This document shows positions 17,648 to 24,491 of a DNA stretch of 64,000 bases, one piece after another (position 1 is the stretch's first letter; the number at the start of each line of letters is the position of its first letter). The stretch covers positions 186,001 to 250,000 of the forward strand of contig CANQCK010000001.1 in NCBI GenBank assembly GCA_947589185.1, written 5' to 3'. The position numbers were made by a program, and so were the translations under genes. Below the pieces are notes generated by a model. It was not told the origin of the DNA and made no database searches. It was given only the letters and a program-made list of their open reading frames with translations. Source of the DNA: an uncultured Clostridia bacterium. GTDB lineage: Bacteria > Bacillota > Clostridia > Oscillospirales > Ruminococcaceae.

Positions 17648-18094
17648 CTATTGTTCTGATACCTTTACATCTATTTTGAAGTTTACCCCCTGCGACAGCT
17701 TTACCGTAACGGTGAAATCTCCGTAGGATTTTATATCTCCGTTTGTGGAGATCTTTTTCTTGTCTATTTCTATTCCGTAAATCTCTTTAATTTTTTCACT
17801 TATCGTAAGCGGCGTAACCGCTCCAAACAGCCTTCCGCCGTTTCCGGCTTTTGCCCTTATCTCAATTGTCTTATCCTTGAGTTTTTCTGCAATTTTCTCG
17901 TTCTCGGCTTTCTCTACATCCAGCTTGTGCTGTTTTGAAGCCTTCTTGCTCTCAAGTTCGCTTAAATTTTTGGAATTTGCCTCACACGCAAGTCCCTTAA
18001 CAAATAGATAGTTTCTTGCATATCCGTCGGCAACATTCAAAATGTCTCCTGCTTTGCCTGAGCCTTTTACGTCCTTTAATAAAATTACCTTCAT
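17648..18094 (-). CDS. rplI: 50S ribosomal protein L9
   Basis: 148 residues with the L9 N-domain ([28 protein letters not shown]), the long connecting helix (lysine/glutamate-rich, about 40-75) and the C-terminal rRNA-binding domain ([16 protein letters not shown]). AAAGGAGC lies about 12 bases before the ATG. A perfect 6-bp hairpin GCGGAA/TTCCGC stands just upstream (18122-18137). Confidence 0.97.
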   Translation of the reverse strand: MKVILLKDVKGSGKAGDILNVADGYARNYLFVKGLACEANSKNLSELESKKASKQHKLDVEKAENEKIAEKLKDKTIEIRAKAGNGGRLFGAVTPLTISEKIKEIYGIEIDKKKISTNGDIKSYGDFTVTVKLSQGVNFKIDVKVSEQ

Positions 18095-18121
18095 ATATAT
18101 TATGCTCCTTTAGCTGTTATT

Positions 18122-18137
18122 GCGGAAATAATTCCGC
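18122..18137 (-). other. Hairpin upstream of rplI
   Basis: GCGGAA-ATAA-TTCCGC between the ribbon-helix-helix gene end and the rplI ribosome binding site. There is no U-run, so termination is unlikely; it may be a processing site or an L9 autoregulatory element. Confidence 0.4.
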
Positions 18138-18162
18138 CATTGTTCATAATTAAGATTAAAAT

Positions 18163-18366
18163 TTATTCATTATTATCCTTTTCATTGTCTCTTTCAATTG
18201 TCTCGTCAACTGCTCTATTAAGAAACTTGTTTAAGGACCCGTCATGACCTTTTGCATGAGCAGCGATTTTTTCCTTTTTGCCCTTTGGGACTTGCATTTC
18301 AAGCCTATCATAATGATTCTTAGCATATTTATGTGTTGCTCTTTGCTGAGCTTTACTAACTGCCAT
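18163..18366 (-). CDS. Ribbon-helix-helix (Arc-type) regulator, module 2 second gene
   Basis: 67 residues: basic N-terminus MAVSKAQQRATHKYAKNHYD, a beta strand LEMQVPKG and two helices ending SLNKFLNRAVDETIERD, the layout of Arc/MetJ-type DNA-binding proteins. It is a paralogue of the proteins at 18369 and 49937. It starts two bases after the upstream regulator, whose last codons contain its ribosome binding site GGAAGAA. It lies 68 bases upstream of rplI in the same direction. Probably an autoregulatory repressor; its partner in heterodimers could be the adjacent paralogue. Confidence 0.82.
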   Translation of the reverse strand: MAVSKAQQRATHKYAKNHYDRLEMQVPKGKKEKIAAHAKGHDGSLNKFLNRAVDETIERDNEKDNNE

Positions 18367-18368
18367 AT

Positions 18369-18566
18369 TTATTCTTCCTTTTCATTGTCTCTTTCAATTG
18401 TCTCGTCAACTGCTCTGTTTAAAAACTTGTTCAGAGAACCATCGTGCTTTTTTGCGTGTTCTGTAATTATTTCTTTTTTTCCTTTTTTAATTCTTATAAG
18501 CATACTGTCATAATGATTTTTATTATACTTCGCATTTGCTTTAATTTTTGCATCGCTAGCAGGCAT
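18369..18566 (-). CDS. Ribbon-helix-helix (Arc-type) regulator, module 2 first gene
   Basis: 65-residue paralogue of the next gene: MPASDAKIKANAKYNKNHYD, strand LIRIKKGK, helices with DGSLNKFLNRAVDETIERDN. The beta strand that reads DNA (MLIRIKK versus LEMQVPK) differs between the two, which predicts different sequence preferences, while the helix used for dimerisation is nearly identical. AAAGGTGG precedes the ATG. Divergent from copy B of the small module protein; its own promoter is at 18601-18629. Confidence 0.82.
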   Translation of the reverse strand: MPASDAKIKANAKYNKNHYDSMLIRIKKGKKEIITEHAKKHDGSLNKFLNRAVDETIERDNEKEE

Positions 18567-18600
18567 ATTTTACCACCTTTATTACTTTATATTACTATAA

Positions 18601-18629
18601 AATATATCATTTTTGTATATAATAGTCAA
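18601..18629 (-). promoter_or_regulatory. Promoter of the module 2 ribbon-helix-helix pair
   Basis: Minus strand TTGACT (18629-18624), 17-base spacer, TATATT (18606-18601). The -35 context ATAGTCAATAT closely resembles ATGGTCAATAT in the module 4 regulator promoter at 50.19 kb. Confidence 0.7.
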
Positions 18630-18671
18630 TATAAGCAAAAACTAATATATTATATTTATATATTTTAACCA

Positions 18672-18732
18672 TTGTATATACCATGATATCATGGTATATT
18701 ATTATTATACAACAAAAAAGGAAGTGACATCA
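18672..18732 (+). promoter_or_regulatory. Promoter and 24-bp perfect palindrome of module 2 small gene
   Basis: TTGTAT (18672-18677), a 17-base spacer, TATATT (18695-18700), then 32 bases to the ATG. A perfect 24-bp palindrome, ATATACCATGAT and its complement (18676-18699), spans the whole spacer, so a bound dimer or tetramer would block the promoter. The ribosome binding site is AAAAAGGAAGTGA. Confidence 0.82.
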
Positions 18733-18945
18733 ATGAAAAGAAAATTTAGGGCTATTCATTTAGTAGACTTTGAAGACGTAATGAGAAAGGCTGAAATGTT
18801 ATCAGGACTTGCTCATGTATGCTTATTATGCTTTAACAATTCCTTTGAAAACGACATTTTCAAGGGAGCGTTTGAATGTTTAGCAGACGAAGCCACAAAA
18901 TTAAGCGAACACTGTAATGAACTTATGCAAGAGGCGGAAGAATAA
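18733..18945 (+). CDS. Unrecognised 70-residue module protein (copy B)
   Basis: Near-duplicate of copy A at 11581: three residue changes in 70. The near identity covers the reading frame and the ribosome binding site but not the promoter, operator or downstream sequence. Unlike copy A it is paired with two ribbon-helix-helix proteins instead of an HTH protein. The chosen ATG (18733) is the one homologous to copy A; an upstream in-frame ATG would lie inside the operator. The gene runs against gdpP, rplI and dnaB. Function not recognised. Confidence 0.8.
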   Translation: MKRKFRAIHLVDFEDVMRKAEMLSGLAHVCLLCFNNSFENDIFKGAFECLADEATKLSEHCNELMQEAEE

Positions 18946-18985
18946 GAACTCAATCATTGTCCATTGTTCCAGTCTGTCATGACTA

Positions 18986-19200
18986 GGGAAAGCCCTCTCT
19001 TGCAGGGCTTTCCCTCTTTAAAAACAATCCACTGGATTGTTTTTAAAGAGCTGAAAATGTATAGCATTTTCAGGTTACACCCATTTTCGGAGCGCACTTC
19101 GTAATAAAGGGGCTTTTCGCTGACTGCGGTCAGCGACAGGGCTCCGCCCTTGACCCGCAAGCCTTTTGAAAAAGGCTTGACCGAAAACTTTTAGTTTTCT
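18986..19200. repeat. Five-hairpin repeat element, copy 1
   Basis: A row of hairpins: GGGAAAGCCCT/AGGGCTTTCCC, AAAAACAATCC/GGATTGTTTTT, CTGAAAATG/CATTTTCAG, TCGCTGAC/GTCAGCGA and AAGCCTTTT/AAAAGGCTT. The central about 145 bases recur at 49.34-49.48 kb with few changes. It is joined on the right to the ACCGAAAACTTTTAGTTTTC hairpin of the other repeat family. Confidence 0.75.
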
Positions 19201-19257
19201 TATCCATTAACCATTATCCATTGACAATTGTCAATTGTCAATTATTCCGACCCGTCG
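19200..19257. repeat. TCAATTGTCAATT / GACCCG repeat segment at the gdpP end
   Basis: TTATCCATTAACCATTATCC, TTGACAATTGTCAATTGTC and TTCCGACCCGTCGTTGC belong to the dispersed family; the last codons of gdpP (TTGRNN and TGA) are read from it. Confidence 0.7.
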
Positions 19258-21226
19258 TTGCATTATCTTTATAGTACTTATCAATAGCCCCTTTCAGCTT
19301 TTGCGTTGCCTCGTCAAGACCTACTTCAAGCTGACCGCCAGCCATTGTCTGGTGACCGCCGCCGCCGAGAGACTCCATAACGACCTGAACATTCATCTCT
19401 CCTATCGAGCGAGCGGAAATAGAGGTCTTGCCATTGTCTGCATAGACAACGAACGAAGCCTTTATTCCATCAATGTACAGTAATTCGTCTGCCGCCTGCG
19501 GAGCGGCTATTCTTATAGTATCGCTGTTCTCGTCGTCGGTAATTGTAATTGCACAGTTCTTGTACATTACCGCATTTGTAATAAGATCAGTCTTTTTCCT
19601 GTATAATTCAAACGAAGTAGAGAACATAGATTTAACCGTAACCGTATCAGCACCGGCTTTTCTAAGGTAAGCCGCCGCCTCAAAGGTTCTCACGCCTGTT
19701 CTCATAACAAAGTTCTTTGTGTCGAGCATTATTCCCGAAAGCAGACATTCCGCAATGCTCGGAGAGAGCTTGATATTATCACCGAAATATTGTACAAGCT
19801 CGGTCACCATCTCCGATGCCGAAGAGGCATACGGCTCGTGGAAGAAAATAAGAGAATTGTCTATAGATTTCACCATTCTTCTATGGTGGTCTATTACGAT
19901 CACCTTCTCAAACATCTTATAAAACTCAACGCTGTCGAGAATATCAGGATTGTGAGTGTCAACAATAATGAGCGTCGAGCTGTCAGTTTTCATCGACATT
20001 GCAAGCTCAGGCGGAATAAAAAAAGTTTCGTTCTCATTTTTGTTGACGTGGTCAATCAGAACTCCCGAAAGGTTATCCTCAGGGTCAACAACAACATACG
20101 ATTTCTTACCTATTTGCCGCATAAGTGAACAAACTCCTGCGGCTGCACCTACGCTGTCAAGATCGGCAAGCCTGTGACCCATAACAAAAACCATATCCGA
20201 CGGCTTAACACTCTCTTTGATAGCGTTTGCGATAATTCTAGTTTTTATCTTTGTTCTTTTTTCGATACCTTTCGATACACCGCCAAAGAATTCAAAACCG
20301 TTGTCAGTTTTAACAGCCGCCTGATCTCCGCCCCGACCCAGGCACATATCGAGTGCCTGTCTTGCGTAGATTTCACTTTCATGAAGCGTTTTCGCACCAT
20401 GCCCAACGCCGATAGAAAGCGTTACCGTCTGTCTTTCGCCGATATTTATTTTTCTCGCCTTGTCGAGAATTTCAAATCTGTCACCGATTATTTTTAATAG
20501 ATGTCTCTCTTCAAGAACGACAAAAAATCTGTTATTTGCAATTTTTTTGGTAACTCCTGTCGTGCCGTCGATAAAGTTCTCTACTAACTTTTCTATCTCG
20601 ACTAAAATATGAGCTTTCTCACTTTCTCTGGCGTTTTCCAGCAGATCTTCATAGTCGTCTACAGATATTATCATAACCGACGGTCTCGACTGCCTGTACT
20701 CATAATCCAGATTTATATAATCAGTCTCATTTTTGAAATAGATCATAGTCAGACCTGTATCATTCGTTTCAGGCTTTACCGCTAAAGCACGGTAATACCT
20801 GCCCTTATATGTAACAAGCGTACCTTTCCTGGTAAACAGCTTATTGAAATTAATATCCATAAGCTCATCAAGTTTTACGCCAAATGCTTCCTTTTCCCTA
20901 TATACTTCTTTATCAAAGCGTGAATTTATCCAAACGATTACATTGTTTTCATCAATAATAAACGCAGGTGCGGGAAAATTATAGAGAGTTTCACGCTGAG
21001 TAAGCGAAATATCCTTTGACATTCTGCCTATATATTTTATTCTGCCAATATAAAACAACACCAGTTCAACCGTCATAACGACAAAGCCTGCGGCAGAAAC
21101 CGCAAACAGCACCGTGCCAAGACCTTTATATCCAGTCGATTGGCGTATAAACAACGACGAAAAAAAACCTGAAGCGGTGAGTATTAAATATGACACTATA
21201 AAAAACGGAGACAGTCTGTTTTTCAT
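19238..21226 (-). CDS. gdpP: Cyclic-di-AMP phosphodiesterase GdpP
   Basis: Membrane-bound enzyme hydrolysing c-di-AMP to pApA, controlling osmolyte and wall homeostasis. 662 residues: two membrane helices (about 8-27 and 37-60), PAS domain (about 80-165), degenerate GGDEF domain (about 180-305; GRGGDQ in place of GGDEF), DHH phosphoesterase with GHRLADLDS (350-358), VDTHNPD and IDHHRR (DHH at 446-448), and DHHA1 with GGGGHQTMAGG. The C-terminal residues TTGRNN are encoded by a dispersed repeat rather than family sequence. It is upstream of rplI-dnaB as in most Firmicutes, with a regulatory module between. Confidence 0.95.
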   Translation of the reverse strand: MKNRLSPFFIVSYLILTASGFFSSLFIRQSTGYKGLGTVLFAVSAAGFVVMTVELVLFYIGRIKYIGRMSKDISLTQRETLYNFPAPAFIIDENNVIVWINSRFDKEVYREKEAFGVKLDELMDINFNKLFTRKGTLVTYKGRYYRALAVKPETNDTGLTMIYFKNETDYINLDYEYRQSRPSVMIISVDDYEDLLENARESEKAHILVEIEKLVENFIDGTTGVTKKIANNRFFVVLEERHLLKIIGDRFEILDKARKINIGERQTVTLSIGVGHGAKTLHESEIYARQALDMCLGRGGDQAAVKTDNGFEFFGGVSKGIEKRTKIKTRIIANAIKESVKPSDMVFVMGHRLADLDSVGAAAGVCSLMRQIGKKSYVVVDPEDNLSGVLIDHVNKNENETFFIPPELAMSMKTDSSTLIIVDTHNPDILDSVEFYKMFEKVIVIDHHRRMVKSIDNSLIFFHEPYASSASEMVTELVQYFGDNIKLSPSIAECLLSGIMLDTKNFVMRTGVRTFEAAAYLRKAGADTVTVKSMFSTSFELYRKKTDLITNAVMYKNCAITITDDENSDTIRIAAPQAADELLYIDGIKASFVVYADNGKTSISARSIGEMNVQVVMESLGGGGHQTMAGGQLEVGLDEATQKLKGAIDKYYKDNATTGRNN

Positions 21227-21260
21227 AATCGGCTATGCTCCCAAAAGGGAACATCCCTCC
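21227..21260 (-). promoter_or_regulatory. SD-hairpin-start leader of gdpP
   Basis: Minus strand: GGAGG (21260-21256), three bases, hairpin GTTCCC-TTTT-GGGAGC (21252-21237, one G-U pair), ten bases, ATG 21226. The 3' arm GGGAG is itself at a normal Shine-Dalgarno distance from the ATG and would be hidden when the hairpin forms; the upstream GGGA could alternatively pair with UCCC. Confidence 0.6.
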
Positions 21261-21309
21261 TTACTTTGATAAAATCATTTAACTGATATTATTTTATAGC
21301 ATTTTTTAT

Positions 21310-21835
21310 TTGTTGTCAATTATCCATTGTCAATTATACATTATTAATCATTCCGACCCGCCGTTGTACAAAGTAAAAACATTAATCTAATTCTTCAAAG
21401 GCGGAGAGCCACCGGCGGCTCGTCGGCTTGACCGAAAACTTTTAGTTTTCTTATCCATTACCTATTGTCAATTGTCAATTATCCATTATTAATTATTCCA
21501 ACCTGCCATTGTACAAAGTTAAACATCAATCTAATTCTTCAAAGGCAGAGTGCGTGCAGAACTCAGCCTTGCTTTTGCTTCTTGCTTCTAAATTTCTTGC
21601 ATCTAAGTACTAGCCTGCCGTTTATCAAAATATAAACATTAATCAAATTTTCAAAAAGCAGCAGAGCCACCGACAGCTCGTCGGCTTGACCGAAAACTTT
21701 TAGTTTTCTTATCCATTACCTATTGTCAATTGTCAATTATCCATTATTAATCATTCCGACCTGCCGTTTATCAAAATATAAACATTAATCAAACTTTCCA
21801 AAGGCAGCATAGCCACCGCCGGCTCGTCGGCTATG
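21310..21835. repeat. Tandem array of palindromic intergenic repeats (gdpP-rnj gap)
   Basis: About four repeat units fill the gap. A unit reads, in order: TTATCCATTACCTATTGTCA, CAATTATCCATTATTAATCA, TTCCGACCTGCCGTT, a variable AAACATTAATC segment, CAAAGGCAGCA, a GAGCCACCG/CGGCTCG palindrome, and GACCGAAAACTTTTAGTTTT, itself a hairpin. The right end overlaps the rnj stop codon. No transposase or terminal-repeat structure is visible. Confidence 0.8.
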
Positions 21836-23921
21836 CCTCCATAATGATGGGAAGAATCATCGGACTGCGTTTTGTTTTCTGATAAATGAAGTTTGCCAAA
21901 ATGTCCTTCATTCTGGTCTTTATTGCACTCCATTCGACGATATCATCGTCAAAACATCTTTTGATCGTAGACAGCAACAGTTTTCTGGCGTCATCAATAA
22001 GCTCCTCGCTCTCACGAACATAAACAAAGCCTCTTGATACTATATCTGGACCCGAAATAATTTCTCTGCTTCTGGTATTAACCGTTGCAATTGCAATAAG
22101 AAGTCCGTCCTGAGCAAGATGCTTTCTGTCTCTCAGAACTATAGAGCCTACGTCACCCACTCCAAGACCGTCAACCAAAACCTTCCCTGACTGAACAGCA
22201 CCGCTGACACGCATATCAACACCGTCTGTTTCTATAACGTCACCTATGCTGGCTATAATAATGTTATTTTCGTCAAGACCGATTTTCTGTGCGGTTTCAG
22301 CGTGCTTTGCAAGGTGCTTATATTCGCCGTGAACAGGTATGAAAAACTTAGGCTTTGTAAGTGATAAAATCAGCTTCTGCTCCTCCTGACAAGCGTGGCC
22401 TGAAACGTGAACATCGTACATTTTCTCATAAACCACCTCAGCACCCGACTTCATAAGTTCGTTTACAACATTAGTTACCAGCTTTTCATTCCCCGGTATC
22501 GGTGTTGCAGAGATGATAATAAAATCCTTAGGAGTAATATTGACCTGTCTGTGTTCGTTTCTCGACATTCTCGTAAGTGCAGACATCGGCTCGCCCTGAC
22601 TTCCGGTTGTAATGATAACAAGCTCCTCAGGATTGTAATTTTTTATCTCATCAATATCTATCAGAATACCGTTCGGACATTTCAGGTAACCCAATTCAAC
22701 GCTCTTGCCAATTACATTGACCATGCTTCTTCCCGAAACAGCGACCTTTCTGTTCTGGCTCTCGGCAATGTCAATTATCTGCTGAACCCTGTGAATGTTC
22801 GACGCAAATGTAGCGATGATAATTCTCCTTGTATCGGCTGTTGCAAACAGCTTTTCAAAGCTCTGACCAACAAGTCTTTCGCTCATAGTATAACCGGGAC
22901 GCTCTGAGTTTGTAGAATCCGCCATAAGTGCCAATACGCCCTTATTTCCCAATTCAGCAAAGCGTGCTAAATCTATAACTCCGTCGTCTATAGGCGTAAA
23001 GTCAACCTTGAAATCACCTGTGTGAACTATAATACCTGCCGGCGTATGAAAAGCCATTCCCACAGCGTCTGGTATAGAATGGTTTACTCTGATAAACTCA
23101 ACTGCCATACAACCGAGCCTGACTGTTTGACCCGGTGTTATGTTGACAAGCTTTGTTCCCGTTATTCCATGCTCTTTAAGCTTTCCCTCTATAAGACCAA
23201 TTGTCAGCCTTGTTGCATAAACAGGTGCATTGACCTTCCTCAGCATATAAGGAAGTCCGCCTATATGGTCCTCATGACCGTGAGTAATGACAATTCCCCT
23301 TATTTTTTCTGCGTTTTTCTCAAGGTAAGTATAGTCGGGTATAACAAGGTCAATACCCAACATTTCACTGTCAGGGAATGCTATTCCCGAATCGAGAACG
23401 ATAATATCGTTTGAACACTCAATTACAGTCAGATTTTTACCTATCTCGTTAAGCCCTCCAAGAGGTATTATTTTTACCTTTGTTTTTCGTGCCGTATCTC
23501 TCCTGACTGTACTTCTCTGTGCCTTTGGCTTAGCCGTTAACGTCTTTGCTTTTACGCTTTTATCTGAAGTACTGCTCTTCTGCTTAACCGGCGTTTTCTG
23601 TTCAGCTTTCGCCTCTCTTGACTTTGTTACGCTTTTAATCTTTTGAGTCCTTATCGTTCTCGGCTCACGGGATACAGAATTATTTTTCTGTGTTGCCGAA
23701 CTTTTCGCTGATGAACTGTTTGTTTCCGCTCTGTTTACACTAGGTTTCCTCGACTCCTTTATCGGCGATAGATCCATTTCAGGCACGTCAATAGTAAAAA
23801 GGTTCGTTAAACCCTCCTCTGTCTTTCCGCTCACTGAGGACGGCTTTGCCCTTCTTTGTGCCGAGCTTCTATGAGTACTGCTTTTCTGTAAGCTCTCAGG
23901 TCTGTTATTCTGTTTTTTCAT
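21831..23921 (-). CDS. rnj: Ribonuclease J with long basic N-terminal extension
   Basis: Metallo-beta-lactamase/beta-CASP ribonuclease with 5'-exo- and endonuclease activity in mRNA turnover. Zinc motif HGHEDH lies about 215 residues in, followed by the beta-CASP region and the C-terminal domain (GPDIVSRGFVYVRESE). The catalytic part begins near KVKIIPLGGLNEIG, preceded by roughly 148 residues rich in Ser, Lys, Arg and Thr with no visible domain, probably disordered and RNA-binding. The start at 23921 (MKKQNNRPE) fits the hairpin leader; a second ATG three codons upstream touches the hairpin. The stop codon lies in a repeat. Confidence 0.93.
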   Translation of the reverse strand: MKKQNNRPESLQKSSTHRSSAQRRAKPSSVSGKTEEGLTNLFTIDVPEMDLSPIKESRKPSVNRAETNSSSAKSSATQKNNSVSREPRTIRTQKIKSVTKSREAKAEQKTPVKQKSSTSDKSVKAKTLTAKPKAQRSTVRRDTARKTKVKIIPLGGLNEIGKNLTVIECSNDIIVLDSGIAFPDSEMLGIDLVIPDYTYLEKNAEKIRGIVITHGHEDHIGGLPYMLRKVNAPVYATRLTIGLIEGKLKEHGITGTKLVNITPGQTVRLGCMAVEFIRVNHSIPDAVGMAFHTPAGIIVHTGDFKVDFTPIDDGVIDLARFAELGNKGVLALMADSTNSERPGYTMSERLVGQSFEKLFATADTRRIIIATFASNIHRVQQIIDIAESQNRKVAVSGRSMVNVIGKSVELGYLKCPNGILIDIDEIKNYNPEELVIITTGSQGEPMSALTRMSRNEHRQVNITPKDFIIISATPIPGNEKLVTNVVNELMKSGAEVVYEKMYDVHVSGHACQEEQKLILSLTKPKFFIPVHGEYKHLAKHAETAQKIGLDENNIIIASIGDVIETDGVDMRVSGAVQSGKVLVDGLGVGDVGSIVLRDRKHLAQDGLLIAIATVNTRSREIISGPDIVSRGFVYVRESEELIDDARKLLLSTIKRCFDDDIVEWSAIKTRMKDILANFIYQKTKRSPMILPIIMEA

Positions 23922-23951
23922 CAGTGTCATGCTCCTTTTGGAGCAACCTCC
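23922..23951 (-). promoter_or_regulatory. SD-hairpin-start leader of rnj
   Basis: Minus strand: GGAGG (23951-23947), two bases, perfect hairpin GCTCC-AAAA-GGAGC (23944-23931), nine bases, ATG 23921. The CUCC arm can pair with either the upstream GGAG or the downstream GGAG, a clear two-state design. Confidence 0.65.
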
Positions 23952-24300
23952 TTTTTTGTAAATTTAATTTAAAAATCCGCAGCTATTGTTCACTTTTGTT
24001 CTGTGTTTTCTTTGTAAAGTGTTGTCAATACTTGAAAAATTAATAAGTTTTATGCAATAAAAACCCTCAGGTATGAAATTTCTCTCAAACCCCATTAAAA
24101 ATTCACGAATATTAAAACAATCTGAGAAATATGATGATTTTTTCTTTAGACTTCTCAGATAAAAACAAAACTTTAACGTGCGTGAAAATTTTTAACTCAC
24201 GCTGTACGTCCTGTCATTTTGTTTACTGCCTTGCAGGCATTAGCTTCCGAACACCAAATTATAAATTAGATTATAAACCCTTATGAGTGATTTGTCAACC
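23952..24300 (-). other. AT-rich untranslated region upstream of rnj with two inverted repeats
   Basis: No gene is seen. ATCTGAGAA/TTCTCAGAT (24120-24128 with 24152-24160) and GCGTGA/TCACGC (24180-24185 with 24197-24202) could be structured parts of a long rnj leader. RNase J homologues can act on their own leaders, but nothing here proves it. Confidence 0.4.
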
Positions 24301-24485
24301 CGTTGAGACGATAGAGACAAGAAGCCGGAAGCAAGAAGAAAGAAGTTAGAAGCAAGATGTTACTATTAAAACTTAGTGGAAAAGATAAGTTCTTGCCATT
24401 GCATCTTACTACTTGGAACTAGTCCGCCGTTGTTCAATGTAAACACTTTTTATATTATAAACTTTCCAAAGTCGGCTCGCCGGTT
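24301..24485. repeat. Purine-rich AGAAGCAAGA repeat plus GGCGG-type remnant
   Basis: GAAGCCGGAAGCAAGAAGAA and AGAAGTTAGAAGCAAGATG lead into GTCCGCCGTTGTTCAATGT and CCAAAGTCGGCTCGCCGG, ending a few bases from the stop of the next gene. Confidence 0.6.
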
Positions 24486-24491
24486 TTATCT

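Noticed and set aside
18954..19160. Minus-strand open frame inside the five-hairpin repeat, similar to one at 49301-49585
   Set aside because: The similarity of the two translations follows from DNA identity of the repeat. No ribosome binding site fits, the frame is short, and the DNA is built of hairpins.
21751..21933. 60-codon minus-strand frame overlapping the end of rnj
   Set aside because: It lies mostly in the rnj frame shadow and in repeat DNA; no start signal is visible.
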